Assembly: GCA_964548165.1 (NCBI GenBank) | Contig: CAZJQD010000001.1 | Coordinates: forward strand, 20,996-84,995 | Direction: 5' to 3' | From: CAZJQD01 sp964548165 [NCBI: uncultured bacterium] | GTDB taxonomy: Bacteria > UBA8481 | DNA length: 64,000 nucleotides | Shown here: positions 9,753 through 17,142 of the stretch, one piece after another | How positions within the stretch are numbered: the first letter of the stretch is position 1 | Layout: each line of letters starts with the position of its first letter | Program-made: the position numbers and the translations under genes | The notes under the pieces: model-generated | Seen by the model: only the letters and a program-made list of their open reading frames with translations | The model's database searches: none | Told to the model about the DNA's origin: nothing

Positions 9753-11309
9753 TCAGATCGCGGGACCGGCCTCTCGCACCTCGGCGGGGGCATCGGGGGC
9801 AACCTTCGCGAAATTTTCGCGGAAGGCGGCGGCCAACTTCCGAGCGGCGATATCGTAGGCGCCAGCGTCGGCCCACGTGCTTCTCGGGGTCAGGATCGCA
9901 TCGGGGACACCGGGGCAGGAGAGCGGCACATCGAGTCCGAAGATCGGATCCTTCCGGAAGGCAGCCTCGGCGAGCGTTCCGTCGAGGGCGCCATGCACGA
10001 GGGCGCGCGTGATGGGAAGGCTGACGCGCTTCCCGGTGCCGTAGGCGCCTCCCGTCCACCCGGTATTCACGAGCCAGACCGTGGACCCGTGACGGGTGAT
10101 CTTCTCCCCCAGGAGCGCCGCATAGACGGCAGGCGGCAGGGGCAGAAACGGGCCGCCGAAGCAGGGACTGAAGACGGCCTTCGGCTCCGTCACGCCGACC
10201 TCGGTGCCCGCGAGGCGCGCGGTGTAGCCCGAGAGAAAGTGGTACTGGGCCTGGGCCGCCGTGAGTCGCGAGAGGGGGGGCAGGACACCGTAGGCATCGC
10301 AGGTCAGCAGCAGGATGTTGACCGGATGACCGGCCCGACCGGAGAGTTCGGCGTGCGGGATGGCCGCGAGGGGGTAGGAGGCGCGGGTATTTTCGGTAAG
10401 AGAGTCGTCGGCGAAGTCCGGGCGCGCGTCCGGTCCCAGGACGACGTTCTCGAGGATGGTCCCGGGCCTACGCGTAGCGGCGAAGATCTCGGGCTCGTGT
10501 TCGGACGAGAGATTGATGACCTTGGCGTAGCACCCGCCCTCGAAGTTGAAGATGCCGTCGTCGCTCCAGCCGTGCTCGTCGTCCCCGATGAGGTCCCGCC
10601 GGGGGTCAGCCGAGAGCGTGGTCTTTCCGGTACCCGAGAGGCCGAAGAAGAGCGCGGCATCCGCTCCACCTTCCGCCGTATTGGCCGCGCAGTGCATGCC
10701 CAGGATTCCGGCGCGCGGCAGGAGCCAGTTCATCACGGTGAAGATCGCCTTCTTGATCTCGCCGGCGTAGGCGGTACCGGCGATGAAGATGATCCGCTCC
10801 GTGAGATTGAGCGCGACCACGGCGGAACTACGCGTCCCGTGGCGCGCGGGATCCGCCTGGAAGGAGGGGGCGTGCAGGACGTGGAAGCGAGGCGTCAGGG
10901 TCGACGCGGTACCAGGGGGCGGAACGCGAAACATGTTCCGGGCGAAGAGGGCGTGCCAGGCCGTCTCAGTGATGGCCTGGAGAGGCAGGGCGGAGGCCGG
11001 GTCGGCGCCGGCCAGGAGCGTCTGGAGGTGGAGCGGGCGCGCGTCGAGATGCGCGAGGATGTCCCGCTTGAGTGTTGCCCAATGAGCGGGTTCCATCGGA
11101 CGATTCACGGGCCCCCACCAGACGTGATCGGCCGTGAGGGCATCGCGGACCACGAACTTGTCGTCGGGGGACCGCCCCGTGTTCGGCAAGGTACGAGCGA
11201 CCAGGGCGCCATCGACCGTCGCCTCGACCTCGCCCTGGGCCACGGCGGCGGCGGCAAGCGTGGCAGAATCCTCCTCGGACAGAACCTGTCCTGCGGGGGT
11301 CCAGTCCAT
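9753..11309 (-). CDS. pckA: phosphoenolpyruvate carboxykinase (ATP)
   Basis: A 518-aa gluconeogenic enzyme converting oxaloacetate and ATP to PEP, CO2 and ADP. The PEPCK signature is intact: RTLPNTGRSPDDKFVV near the N-terminus, AYAGEIKKAIF with the Mn-binding lysine, the P-loop GLSGTGKTTLS (residues 223-233), DDEHGW (kinase-2) and the C-terminal TGWTGGAYG. The frame is open further upstream, but the start at 11309 is chosen because AAGAGGA precedes it and the length (E. coli 540, B. subtilis 527) fits; residues encoded upstream look non-coding. Confidence 0.97.
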   Translation of the reverse strand: MDWTPAGQVLSEEDSATLAAAAVAQGEVEATVDGALVARTLPNTGRSPDDKFVVRDALTADHVWWGPVNRPMEPAHWATLKRDILAHLDARPLHLQTLLAGADPASALPLQAITETAWHALFARNMFRVPPPGTASTLTPRFHVLHAPSFQADPARHGTRSSAVVALNLTERIIFIAGTAYAGEIKKAIFTVMNWLLPRAGILGMHCAANTAEGGADAALFFGLSGTGKTTLSADPRRDLIGDDEHGWSDDGIFNFEGGCYAKVINLSSEHEPEIFAATRRPGTILENVVLGPDARPDFADDSLTENTRASYPLAAIPHAELSGRAGHPVNILLLTCDAYGVLPPLSRLTAAQAQYHFLSGYTARLAGTEVGVTEPKAVFSPCFGGPFLPLPPAVYAALLGEKITRHGSTVWLVNTGWTGGAYGTGKRVSLPITRALVHGALDGTLAEAAFRKDPIFGLDVPLSCPGVPDAILTPRSTWADAGAYDIAARKLAAAFRENFAKVAPDAPAEVREAGPAI

Positions 11310-11532
11310 TCCTCTTACCGAGTTATCCACAGGTCGCCTCCCAGCGGATTCCAGTATGCGATTTCCTCGGGGGTCGGGTGAACATTTTTTCAAAGATTTG
11401 CTCAAGTTTGTCCAGGCCCTGCCGATGCATCGTAGAGTCCGGCGCCTGAAAGGGCGGCGGGAAGCGGTTCGCGGCGAGAACCGCCCGGGGACAAGGATGT
11501 CCACCGGAACACTGCACCGGAGGGCAGACACG

Positions 11533-12189
11533 ATGAACTCAACCAGCACGACGGGACATGCGGCGATGCGAAACCCGTCAACCCAGGCCTATCTCAGCTA
11601 CAGCTACCAGTCCCAGTCGATGAAGCTCCTCTCGATCGACGGAGCTCTCCCCCGCGGTTCGCGGGGTCGGGGCGCAGGAAATGGCGCGGAGTCCCAGGAC
11701 CCCGCGATCGATTCCCTGGACCTGGGCAATAGTCGGAGGCTTCAGCCCAGCGCGGAAACCATCCTTTCGATGCTCGAAGAGAAGGTCAATGCGCGCATCG
11801 AAGCCTCCGTTTCAACCGAAGAGGTGGAGCCCAAGGAAGCGCCCGACTACTGGTCGGCCGAGAAGACGGGTGAGCGCATTGCGCGGTTCGCCCTGAAATT
11901 CTATGACCAGTACGCCGAGAAAAACGGGGGCGAGAGCGAGGAGACGCTCGAAAGCTTTCTCAACCTGATCAAAGGTGCCATCGGCGAGGGATTCGGCGAG
12001 GCTCGAACGCAGATCGCGGAGACGAGCGGCGGCGAGATCCCCTCCGACAAGACCTCGCTCATCGACTCCACGCACGAGCGCGTGATGTCAGTGCTGGAGG
12101 AGTTCCGCCAGAGCGTCCTGGAGCGGCTGCGCGGTGGCAGTGAGGCTCCGGCAACGACGGAGTCGGAAGGAGCGACCAGCATCGCCTAA
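11533..12189 (+). CDS. DUF5610-type hypothetical protein
   Basis: A 218-aa soluble protein. The first 75 residues are low-complexity and rich in Ser, Gly and Tyr. The C-terminal half (from about residue 105) resembles the DUF5610 helical domain: ERIARFALKFYDQY, a Gly/Glu-rich turn, LIKGAIGEGFGEA, and a final amphipathic helix. In other bacteria this domain is seen in proteins of unknown function. The gene is divergent from pckA. The start is the first ATG consistent with the protein-like region; no strong ribosome binding site is seen. Confidence 0.65.
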   Translation: MNSTSTTGHAAMRNPSTQAYLSYSYQSQSMKLLSIDGALPRGSRGRGAGNGAESQDPAIDSLDLGNSRRLQPSAETILSMLEEKVNARIEASVSTEEVEPKEAPDYWSAEKTGERIARFALKFYDQYAEKNGGESEETLESFLNLIKGAIGEGFGEARTQIAETSGGEIPSDKTSLIDSTHERVMSVLEEFRQSVLERLRGGSEAPATTESEGATSIA

Positions 12190-12207
12190 GCCGCGTAGAT
12201 AGTAGGA

Positions 12208-12278
12208 TTGGTTTCATAAGGTCGCTCTCCGGCCTAAAACCTCGGGGAAAGGGCCTGCGATCGACCTTAAGAAACCAA
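12208..12278 (+). other. long stem-loop in the leader of the FtsB-like gene
   Basis: TTGGTTT (12208-12214) pairs with AAACCAA (12272-12278), and after a 2x2 internal loop TAAGGTCG (12217-12224) pairs with CGACCTTA (12262-12269). The 37-nt interior contains GGCC (12231-12234 and 12252-12255), which can pair again. The element lies between two plus-strand genes, 67 nt before the next start codon, and has no following T-tract. Either a processing or termination signal or a structured leader RNA. Confidence 0.6.
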
Positions 12279-12345
12279 CGGTAGAAAGTAGCTGAGCCTG
12301 CGCTCTTAACCTTGTGCTTTCAGCCGCCGATAGCCCAAGGAGGCC

Positions 12346-13107
12346 ATGGCGGCATCCTTTCTCCAGAACCAGCGTCGGACTTCGAGACGAACCGCGAAGA
12401 ACTCCGGCTTCTGGCAACGACTCCGAGGGGCCCTTCCCCTCGTCCGTCTCCCCGACTTGGCATTCCGCATGCCGCGGTGGTCGAAGAAGTCACGCCATGG
12501 CACGCCCGGTTGGGCGACCAAGCTTCGCAATTCGTTCCCCGACATGCGCCTCCGCCGATCCCTCGGCACGCACACGTTCGGCCGAGTCTCGAGCGCGTTT
12601 GGAGGCGTATCGAACGCGTTCGGCGGTGTATCGAACGCGTTCGGCGGTGTATCGAACGCGTTCAAGACGGCGGCCTCGGGTCCGAACTGGGCCTGGATCT
12701 CCCGAGCGCCTCGATCGTCGGCGCGCCTGCGCGACTGGTCACCCTACGGGCTCATCGCCCTCGTCTCCCCGCAATCCCGCCGCGTCCTCGTGATCGGCCT
12801 GGGTATCACGCTGGCCCTCTTCTGCAGTTGGATCTTTCTCTTTGCGCCCAAGGGCCTCATTGCCCGGAATGATCTTCGCGCGACGATGAGCGAAAAGAGG
12901 GAGGAGATCGAGGCGCTGAAGAGGACGAACCGCGAGCTTCAACAGCAGATCGCGATGCTAACGAGCGACACGGACACCATCGAGTCGATTGCGCGCAACG
13001 AACTGAATCTCGCGCTTCCCGGGGAGACGATCTACCGCACCGTCCGCGAAGATGGGCCTCCGCGCTACGTCCTCAATCCCAGCACAAGGTCTCCCGGCAA
13101 CCCCTGA
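12346..13107 (+). CDS. FtsB/DivIC-like septum protein with long basic N-terminal extension
   Basis: A 253-aa bitopic membrane protein. The C-terminal part is a septum-formation-initiator (FtsB/DivIC) module: one transmembrane helix (about 147-168), a coiled coil (about 175-205) and the IESIARNELNLALPGE motif. The roughly 145 residues before the helix are basic, should be cytoplasmic and are not typical of FtsB, which has almost no cytoplasmic tail. They contain a seven-residue repeat, TFGRVSS then three copies of AFGGVSN (77-104). AAGGAGG lies only 2 nt before the ATG, tighter than usual, so the start could be later, but the in-frame repeat argues the extension is translated. Confidence 0.78.
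   Translation: MAASFLQNQRRTSRRTAKNSGFWQRLRGALPLVRLPDLAFRMPRWSKKSRHGTPGWATKLRNSFPDMRLRRSLGTHTFGRVSSAFGGVSNAFGGVSNAFGGVSNAFKTAASGPNWAWISRAPRSSARLRDWSPYGLIALVSPQSRRVLVIGLGITLALFCSWIFLFAPKGLIARNDLRATMSEKREEIEALKRTNRELQQQIAMLTSDTDTIESIARNELNLALPGETIYRTVREDGPPRYVLNPSTRSPGNP
12574..12657 (+). repeat. 21-bp tandem repeat, four units
   Basis: Units at 12574-12594 and 12595-12615 are diverged, and those at 12616-12636 and 12637-12657 are identical (GCGTTC GGCGGTGTATC GAAC). The 21-bp period keeps the reading frame and encodes the heptapeptide repeat of the FtsB-like protein. Confidence 0.9.
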
Positions 13108-13141
13108 CCGAATGGCCGGCTCGACCGCGCGCTAGCCAGGC

Positions 13142-14059
13142 CTATGCGCGATGCACAACCCTGACGCTAAAGCCGGCCTTCGAGGACGTCACCTGCAGTT
13201 CATTTCCCCAGGGCAGGATGCTGTTGGTCCCGCCGTGACCGAAGGGAAAGCCGAGGATCGCAGGCAGGCCGAGGTCGGTCGCCGCGCGGCGGAGGACTTC
13301 CTCGACGCTCCACGACTTCTTCGGATCCTCGGGCACGCACTCCGTCATCGACCCGAAGACAAGGCCGGACGCGCCGTCGAAGAGCCCGGCGGCGGCGAGC
13401 TGGGTAAGGAGGCGGTCGACGCGGTAAGGCTCCTCGTGCACTTCCTCGAGGCAGACCAGTCGCCCGCGGCCCGCGGAATCGCGAGCTGCAGGAAAATGCT
13501 TTGTACCCGCCATGGCCGCCAGCACAGCGAGGTTCCCGGCGAGGATGGGGCCGGAGATCGTTCCCTCGACGGCGCCCGTGCTGCTCCCAGCCCATTCCCC
13601 CTGGAAGGCGAACGTGTCGTCGTCGCCGTTCAGCCACCGTGTCACGGACTCCCAGGCGCGCGGCGTGGCGGACCGCGCGAGGTCGGCGGCGATCATCGGC
13701 GCGTGAACGGCACGGCCGCCGGCGGCGTCGTAGGCGGCGAGGAAGGCGGTTGCGTCCGAGTATCCCAGCAGGGGTCGCCCGGTGGCGGCGAGCTCGGACC
13801 ACGGGATGCGATCGATGATGCGCGTCGTTCCGAAGCCGCCGCGCGCGAACCAGACGAGGTCAATGCCCGGCTCAGAGAAGGCCCATCGGAAGGCGGCGAT
13901 GCGTTCGTCGTCCTCGCCGGCGAGATAGCCGATGTCGGCGGCGAGGTTGGGGGCGTGGACGAACTCGAGACCCGGCCGGAGCGCGGACAAGCGCTCCTTG
14001 CCGACTCTCAGGGCGTCATGGTCCACGGGACCGGAAGGGGCGACGACGGCGACTCTCAC
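13142..14059 (-). CDS. ldcA: LD-carboxypeptidase (murein tetrapeptide carboxypeptidase, S66 family)
   Basis: A 305-aa peptidase expected to remove the terminal D-Ala from murein tetrapeptides during cell-wall recycling. The start RVAVVAPSGPV, the nucleophile Ser in LLGYSDATAFL, the Glu in CLEEVHEEPYRVDR and the His in FPFGHGG fit the S66 Ser-Glu-His triad. It has no signal peptide, as expected for the cytosolic enzyme. A GTG at 14059 is chosen because RVAVVAPSGP is the usual first strand. It lies 19 nt after the kinase gene on the same strand, probably one transcript. Confidence 0.9.
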   Translation of the reverse strand: MRVAVVAPSGPVDHDALRVGKERLSALRPGLEFVHAPNLAADIGYLAGEDDERIAAFRWAFSEPGIDLVWFARGGFGTTRIIDRIPWSELAATGRPLLGYSDATAFLAAYDAAGGRAVHAPMIAADLARSATPRAWESVTRWLNGDDDTFAFQGEWAGSSTGAVEGTISGPILAGNLAVLAAMAGTKHFPAARDSAGRGRLVCLEEVHEEPYRVDRLLTQLAAAGLFDGASGLVFGSMTECVPEDPKKSWSVEEVLRRAATDLGLPAILGFPFGHGGTNSILPWGNELQVTSSKAGFSVRVVHRA

Positions 14060-14078
14060 GGGATTTGACCGCTCGCGA

Positions 14079-15464
14079 CTAGAGTGCCATCGCCCGGCGC
14101 AGTTCCTCCGCGCGGTGCTTGAGCTGCTGGTTGGAAGGATCAAGCTCGAGGGAGCGCTCCCAGGCGCGAAGCGCGCCGGGCAGGTCACGGAGTGCGAGCC
14201 GGGACTCGCCGAGGTGCGTCCAGGCCGCCGGGAGGCTCGACATCAGCTTGGCGGCGCGCTCGAAGGCCCAGATGGCCTCCTCGTGGCGGATCTGTTTCTG
14301 GAGCGAGATGCCGAGGTTGAGCGCGGCCTCGTAGAAGCCCTGGTCGATCGAGAGCGCCTTGGCGAAGTGGCGCGACGCTTCCTTGAAGGAGTTCGACTTG
14401 AGCTCGACGGCGCCCAGGAGGTTCCAGGCCTTGGCATGTTCCTGGCTCCGAAAGAGCACCTCCTCAATCATGTCGCGCACGGCGCGAAGCTCGCCGATCT
14501 CAAAGTGAGCGCGCGCCTTCTGGTAGAGCCGATCAGCCTCGGCCTTGGGATCGCGGGGAACCTCCTTCTCGGAGACCGCCTCCCCCCCCTTCCCGCCCAG
14601 GAGCGCATCCACGCGGCGGATGACCTCGCTGGCGGAGGAGGGGCGTTCCTCGGGACGCTTGGCCAGGAGATCGCGGACAAAGAAGTCCCACTCGCGCGGA
14701 ACATCGGGGCGGCGCTGGCGCGGGGACGGGACCGGGGCGTGCACGTGCATCTCGAGCGTCTTGCGGTAATTTTCGCCCTCGAAGGGGACATCGCCGACGA
14801 GGAGCTCGTAGATCATGACGCCGAGGGAGTAGAGGTCAGCGCGGCCGTCGACCTTGAGCCCCAGGGCCTGCTCGGGCGACATGTAGCGCGGCGTGCCCAT
14901 CGCGCGGCCGGTGGCGGTGGCGGCGACGCCGGCCAGGCCGAAGTCCATGACCTTGACGCGATCGCCCTGCATGACGACGACGTTGGCGGGCTTGAGGTCG
15001 CGGTGGACCATGCCGGTCTGGTGAGAGGCTTCGAGGGCCTCGCAGATCTGGCGCACCAGGACAGCGACGCGATCGGGCCGGAGACGCCCGTCGGCCTCGA
15101 GGGTCTCGCCGAGGGTGACGCCGGCGACGAGCTCCATGGCGAAGTAGAGCCAGCCCTTCTCCTCGCCGAAGGCGTAGATCTGGACGATGTTGGGGTGGTT
15201 GAGGCGAGCGAGTGCGCGGGCCTCGGAGCGGAAGAGCTCGACGACCTCGGCGGACTCGGCGATGACGGGGTTGAGGAACTTCAGGGCGACGGGGCGATTG
15301 AGCTTGGTGTCCTCGCCGCGGTAAACGACGCCCATGGCGCCGATGCCGAGCTTGCGGTTGATGCGATAGGTGTTGCCGACCATGTAACCCGAGGGGAGCT
15401 CGAGGATCTGGTCCAGGGACCCGGTCCCGCCATGCGGCGTATAGAGAGTGGAATCTTCGCTCAT
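14079..15464 (-). CDS. Ser/Thr protein kinase with C-terminal TPR repeats
   Basis: A 461-aa soluble Hanks-type kinase. The kinase domain (about 33-300) has the glycine loop LGIGAMGVVYRG, the ATP-binding lysine K62, the catalytic loop HRDLKPAN (D156), DFG (D174) and the MSPEQ activation segment. A helical TPR region (about 330-455) replaces the PASTA or membrane segments seen in other bacterial kinases and should bind partners. The ATG at 15464 has only a weak leader. It is transcribed ahead of ldcA and diverges from a lipoprotein gene. Coupling to cell-wall recycling is suggested only by co-transcription. Confidence 0.92.
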   Translation of the reverse strand: MSEDSTLYTPHGGTGSLDQILELPSGYMVGNTYRINRKLGIGAMGVVYRGEDTKLNRPVALKFLNPVIAESAEVVELFRSEARALARLNHPNIVQIYAFGEEKGWLYFAMELVAGVTLGETLEADGRLRPDRVAVLVRQICEALEASHQTGMVHRDLKPANVVVMQGDRVKVMDFGLAGVAATATGRAMGTPRYMSPEQALGLKVDGRADLYSLGVMIYELLVGDVPFEGENYRKTLEMHVHAPVPSPRQRRPDVPREWDFFVRDLLAKRPEERPSSASEVIRRVDALLGGKGGEAVSEKEVPRDPKAEADRLYQKARAHFEIGELRAVRDMIEEVLFRSQEHAKAWNLLGAVELKSNSFKEASRHFAKALSIDQGFYEAALNLGISLQKQIRHEEAIWAFERAAKLMSSLPAAWTHLGESRLALRDLPGALRAWERSLELDPSNQQLKHRAEELRRAMAL

Positions 15465-15513
15465 CGTTGTTGATCGGGAACTGCGAACGTATCCTAGCTT
15501 ACCACACAAGGGA

Positions 15514-15543
15514 TTGCACGTGCCCCCGACCGCGTCATAGAAT
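15514..15543 (+). promoter_or_regulatory. promoter of the glycine-zipper lipoprotein gene (leaderless candidate)
   Basis: TTGCAC (15514-15519), an 18-nt spacer and TAGAAT (15538-15543). The -10 ends 6 nt before the ATG at 15550. Confidence 0.6.
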
Positions 15544-15549
15544 TGCGCC

Positions 15550-16182
15550 ATGAACAGCATGATCGCGGCCTGTCCGCGCCTCCTCCGCCCGCTGGCCCTC
15601 GTCCTGGTACTTGCGATGACCCTGACCGCCTGCACGACCGTGGAACAGTCCACGGTGGCTGGCGTGTTGCTGGGAAGCGGCCTCGGCGCCGTCATCGGCC
15701 ACCAGTCCGGGCACGCCGTTGAGGGGGCCTTGATCGGCGCCGTCGTCGGCGGCCTCGCGGGGTACCTGGTTGGCCGATCACGAACAGAGCGGGTCGCGTC
15801 GGCCGAGGAGACGAACCGCAGCAACAGTTACCGGGCGGTGGAGGGGTTGCAGGTGAAGCTGGAGAACGCGTCCGTGACGCCTTCGATCGTCCAGCCTGGC
15901 GCCGACGTGGACCTCAACGCGACCCTCGCGGTGATGGCGCCCTCCAATAGCCAGCAGGTCCAGGTCCGCCAGCGCGTGGCCATCTACCGCGGAAGCGAGC
16001 TGGTGGGCAGTATCCTGGAGGACACCTACCAGATGACGCCGGGCACGACGCGCATCAGCCGACGCGTGACGTTGCAGAAGGATTTTGCGCGAGGTCGTTA
16101 CACCTACGTCACCCACGTCCGGGCCACGTCCGGCGACGAGATCACCGAGACCAGTTCAGAGACCGGATTTACGGTTTCGTAA
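15550..16182 (+). CDS. glycine-zipper lipoprotein
   Basis: A 210-aa lipoprotein with a typical signal and lipobox (LTAC, Cys at about residue 28). Residues 38-75 form a glycine zipper (GVLLGSGLGAVIG, then GALIGAVVGGLAGYLVG), the motif of the 17-kDa antigen/YMGG family that inserts in the outer membrane. The C-terminal 110 residues are a beta-rich domain of unknown function. It has its own promoter and no ribosome binding site. Role is probably structural at the envelope. Confidence 0.82.
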   Translation: MNSMIAACPRLLRPLALVLVLAMTLTACTTVEQSTVAGVLLGSGLGAVIGHQSGHAVEGALIGAVVGGLAGYLVGRSRTERVASAEETNRSNSYRAVEGLQVKLENASVTPSIVQPGADVDLNATLAVMAPSNSQQVQVRQRVAIYRGSELVGSILEDTYQMTPGTTRISRRVTLQKDFARGRYTYVTHVRATSGDEITETSSETGFTVS

Positions 16183-16243
16183 CCAGGGGGCCAGGCTAAA
16201 GGCCGGTGGCCGGCGTCGCCGCCAGGGACCTCCAACCCTTTCC

Positions 16244-17062
16244 CTAGTATGCCTCCAACGTCGTCGTGCGGCGGACTCTTAGGGGGGCGGCGGGGTCTTT
16301 GGGGTGGGGTTGGCGGATGAGGACGATCTCGGCGCGAGGGAACGAGCGGGCCATGGCTTCGCCGGCGCGCGGGTCGTTCTCGAAGGCGGCGACGACGCGG
16401 CCGAGCTGATTGATGCGGGCGAACTCGCGGCGCTTGAACTCGTAGTTGTTCTCGCGCGGGGTCGGCTTCATGACGAGAAGGGTTCGCGACGTGGCGATGG
16501 GGAAGCCGGCGCGGTGGAGGGCCTCGATGGTGCCCTCAAGCATGTTGGGAAGACCGCGCCCGCTGATGTAGACGATCATGGCGCCGGCCTCGTGGAGGCG
16601 ATTGAGGTAGCCGACGGAGCCGCCGATGGGGACATCGTGCCGGACATACTGATTGGAGAAGAAGTTATCGGCCCAGAACTTGAGGGCGCTTTCCAGGAAA
16701 AAGAGGTTATGGATGCCGGCGCCGCGGAAGGAATCAACGACGTAGTAATCGATACTGTCGGCGCGGAGGGCGTAGACCGAATCGGTGATCTCGGAGAGGG
16801 AGTCACCGCCGGCCTCGACGAAGTCGCGGAGGATGGCCTGCGACCTCGGGCGGTTATCGAAGATGGTACCATCAACGTTGAAGACGACGACGGGCAGGCG
16901 CCCCGCCCGGACTTCGCGCTCGACGGTCTGCCGTATGCGCTCCAGCGGATCCGCGGCAGAGACGGCATTTCTCGTGGAACTGCCGGGGCCCACGGCCAGC
17001 GCGGGAAGCGTCGGCATGACCATGATCAGGGCCGCCAAGGCGACCACCCGCGCGAGAGTCAT
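16244..17062 (-). CDS. secreted HAD-superfamily protein with Asn in place of the nucleophile Asp
   Basis: A 272-aa protein with a signal peptide (to about residue 23), so probably periplasmic. HAD motif I reads FNVDGTIFDN: the second Asp (D64) is kept, but the first, normally the phosphoryl-accepting nucleophile, is Asn (N62). Motif II (IVYISGRG), the motif III lysine (LVMKP) and motif IV (FENDPRAG) look intact. The substitution predicts loss of ordinary phosphatase chemistry while substrate or metal binding may remain. A TACACT hexamer ends 8 nt before the ATG. Substrate unknown. Confidence 0.82.
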   Translation of the reverse strand: MTLARVVALAALIMVMPTLPALAVGPGSSTRNAVSAADPLERIRQTVEREVRAGRLPVVVFNVDGTIFDNRPRSQAILRDFVEAGGDSLSEITDSVYALRADSIDYYVVDSFRGAGIHNLFFLESALKFWADNFFSNQYVRHDVPIGGSVGYLNRLHEAGAMIVYISGRGLPNMLEGTIEALHRAGFPIATSRTLLVMKPTPRENNYEFKRREFARINQLGRVVAAFENDPRAGEAMARSFPRAEIVLIRQPHPKDPAAPLRVRRTTTLEAY

Positions 17063-17070
17063 CGCCGAAA

Positions 17071-17076
17071 AGTGTA
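17071..17076 (-). promoter_or_regulatory. -10 element of the HAD gene (leaderless candidate)
   Basis: On the minus strand TACACT ends 8 nt before the ATG at 17062. No convincing -35 is seen. Confidence 0.35.
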
Positions 17077-17105
17077 ACAGCTCACCCTGGGGACCGCCAG
17101 TTACC

Positions 17106-17129
17106 GAGTCTGTACAATTGCGCAGACTC
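17106..17129 (-). other. inverted repeat between mfd and the HAD gene
   Basis: GAGTCTG (17106-17112) and CAGACTC (17123-17129) form a perfect 7-bp stem with a 10-nt loop, 14 nt beyond the mfd stop. No T-tract follows, so it may be a weak terminator or an operator. Confidence 0.45.
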
Positions 17130-17142
17130 CAATCGCCATGCC

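Noticed and set aside
11310-11549. N-terminal extension of pckA
   Set aside because: Sequence is basic and unlike PEPCK; a ribosome binding site marks the ATG at 11309.
12574-12657. Short tandem repeat considered as a CRISPR remnant
   Set aside because: Units are contiguous with no spacers, keep a 21-bp codon-multiple period and lie inside a coding region.
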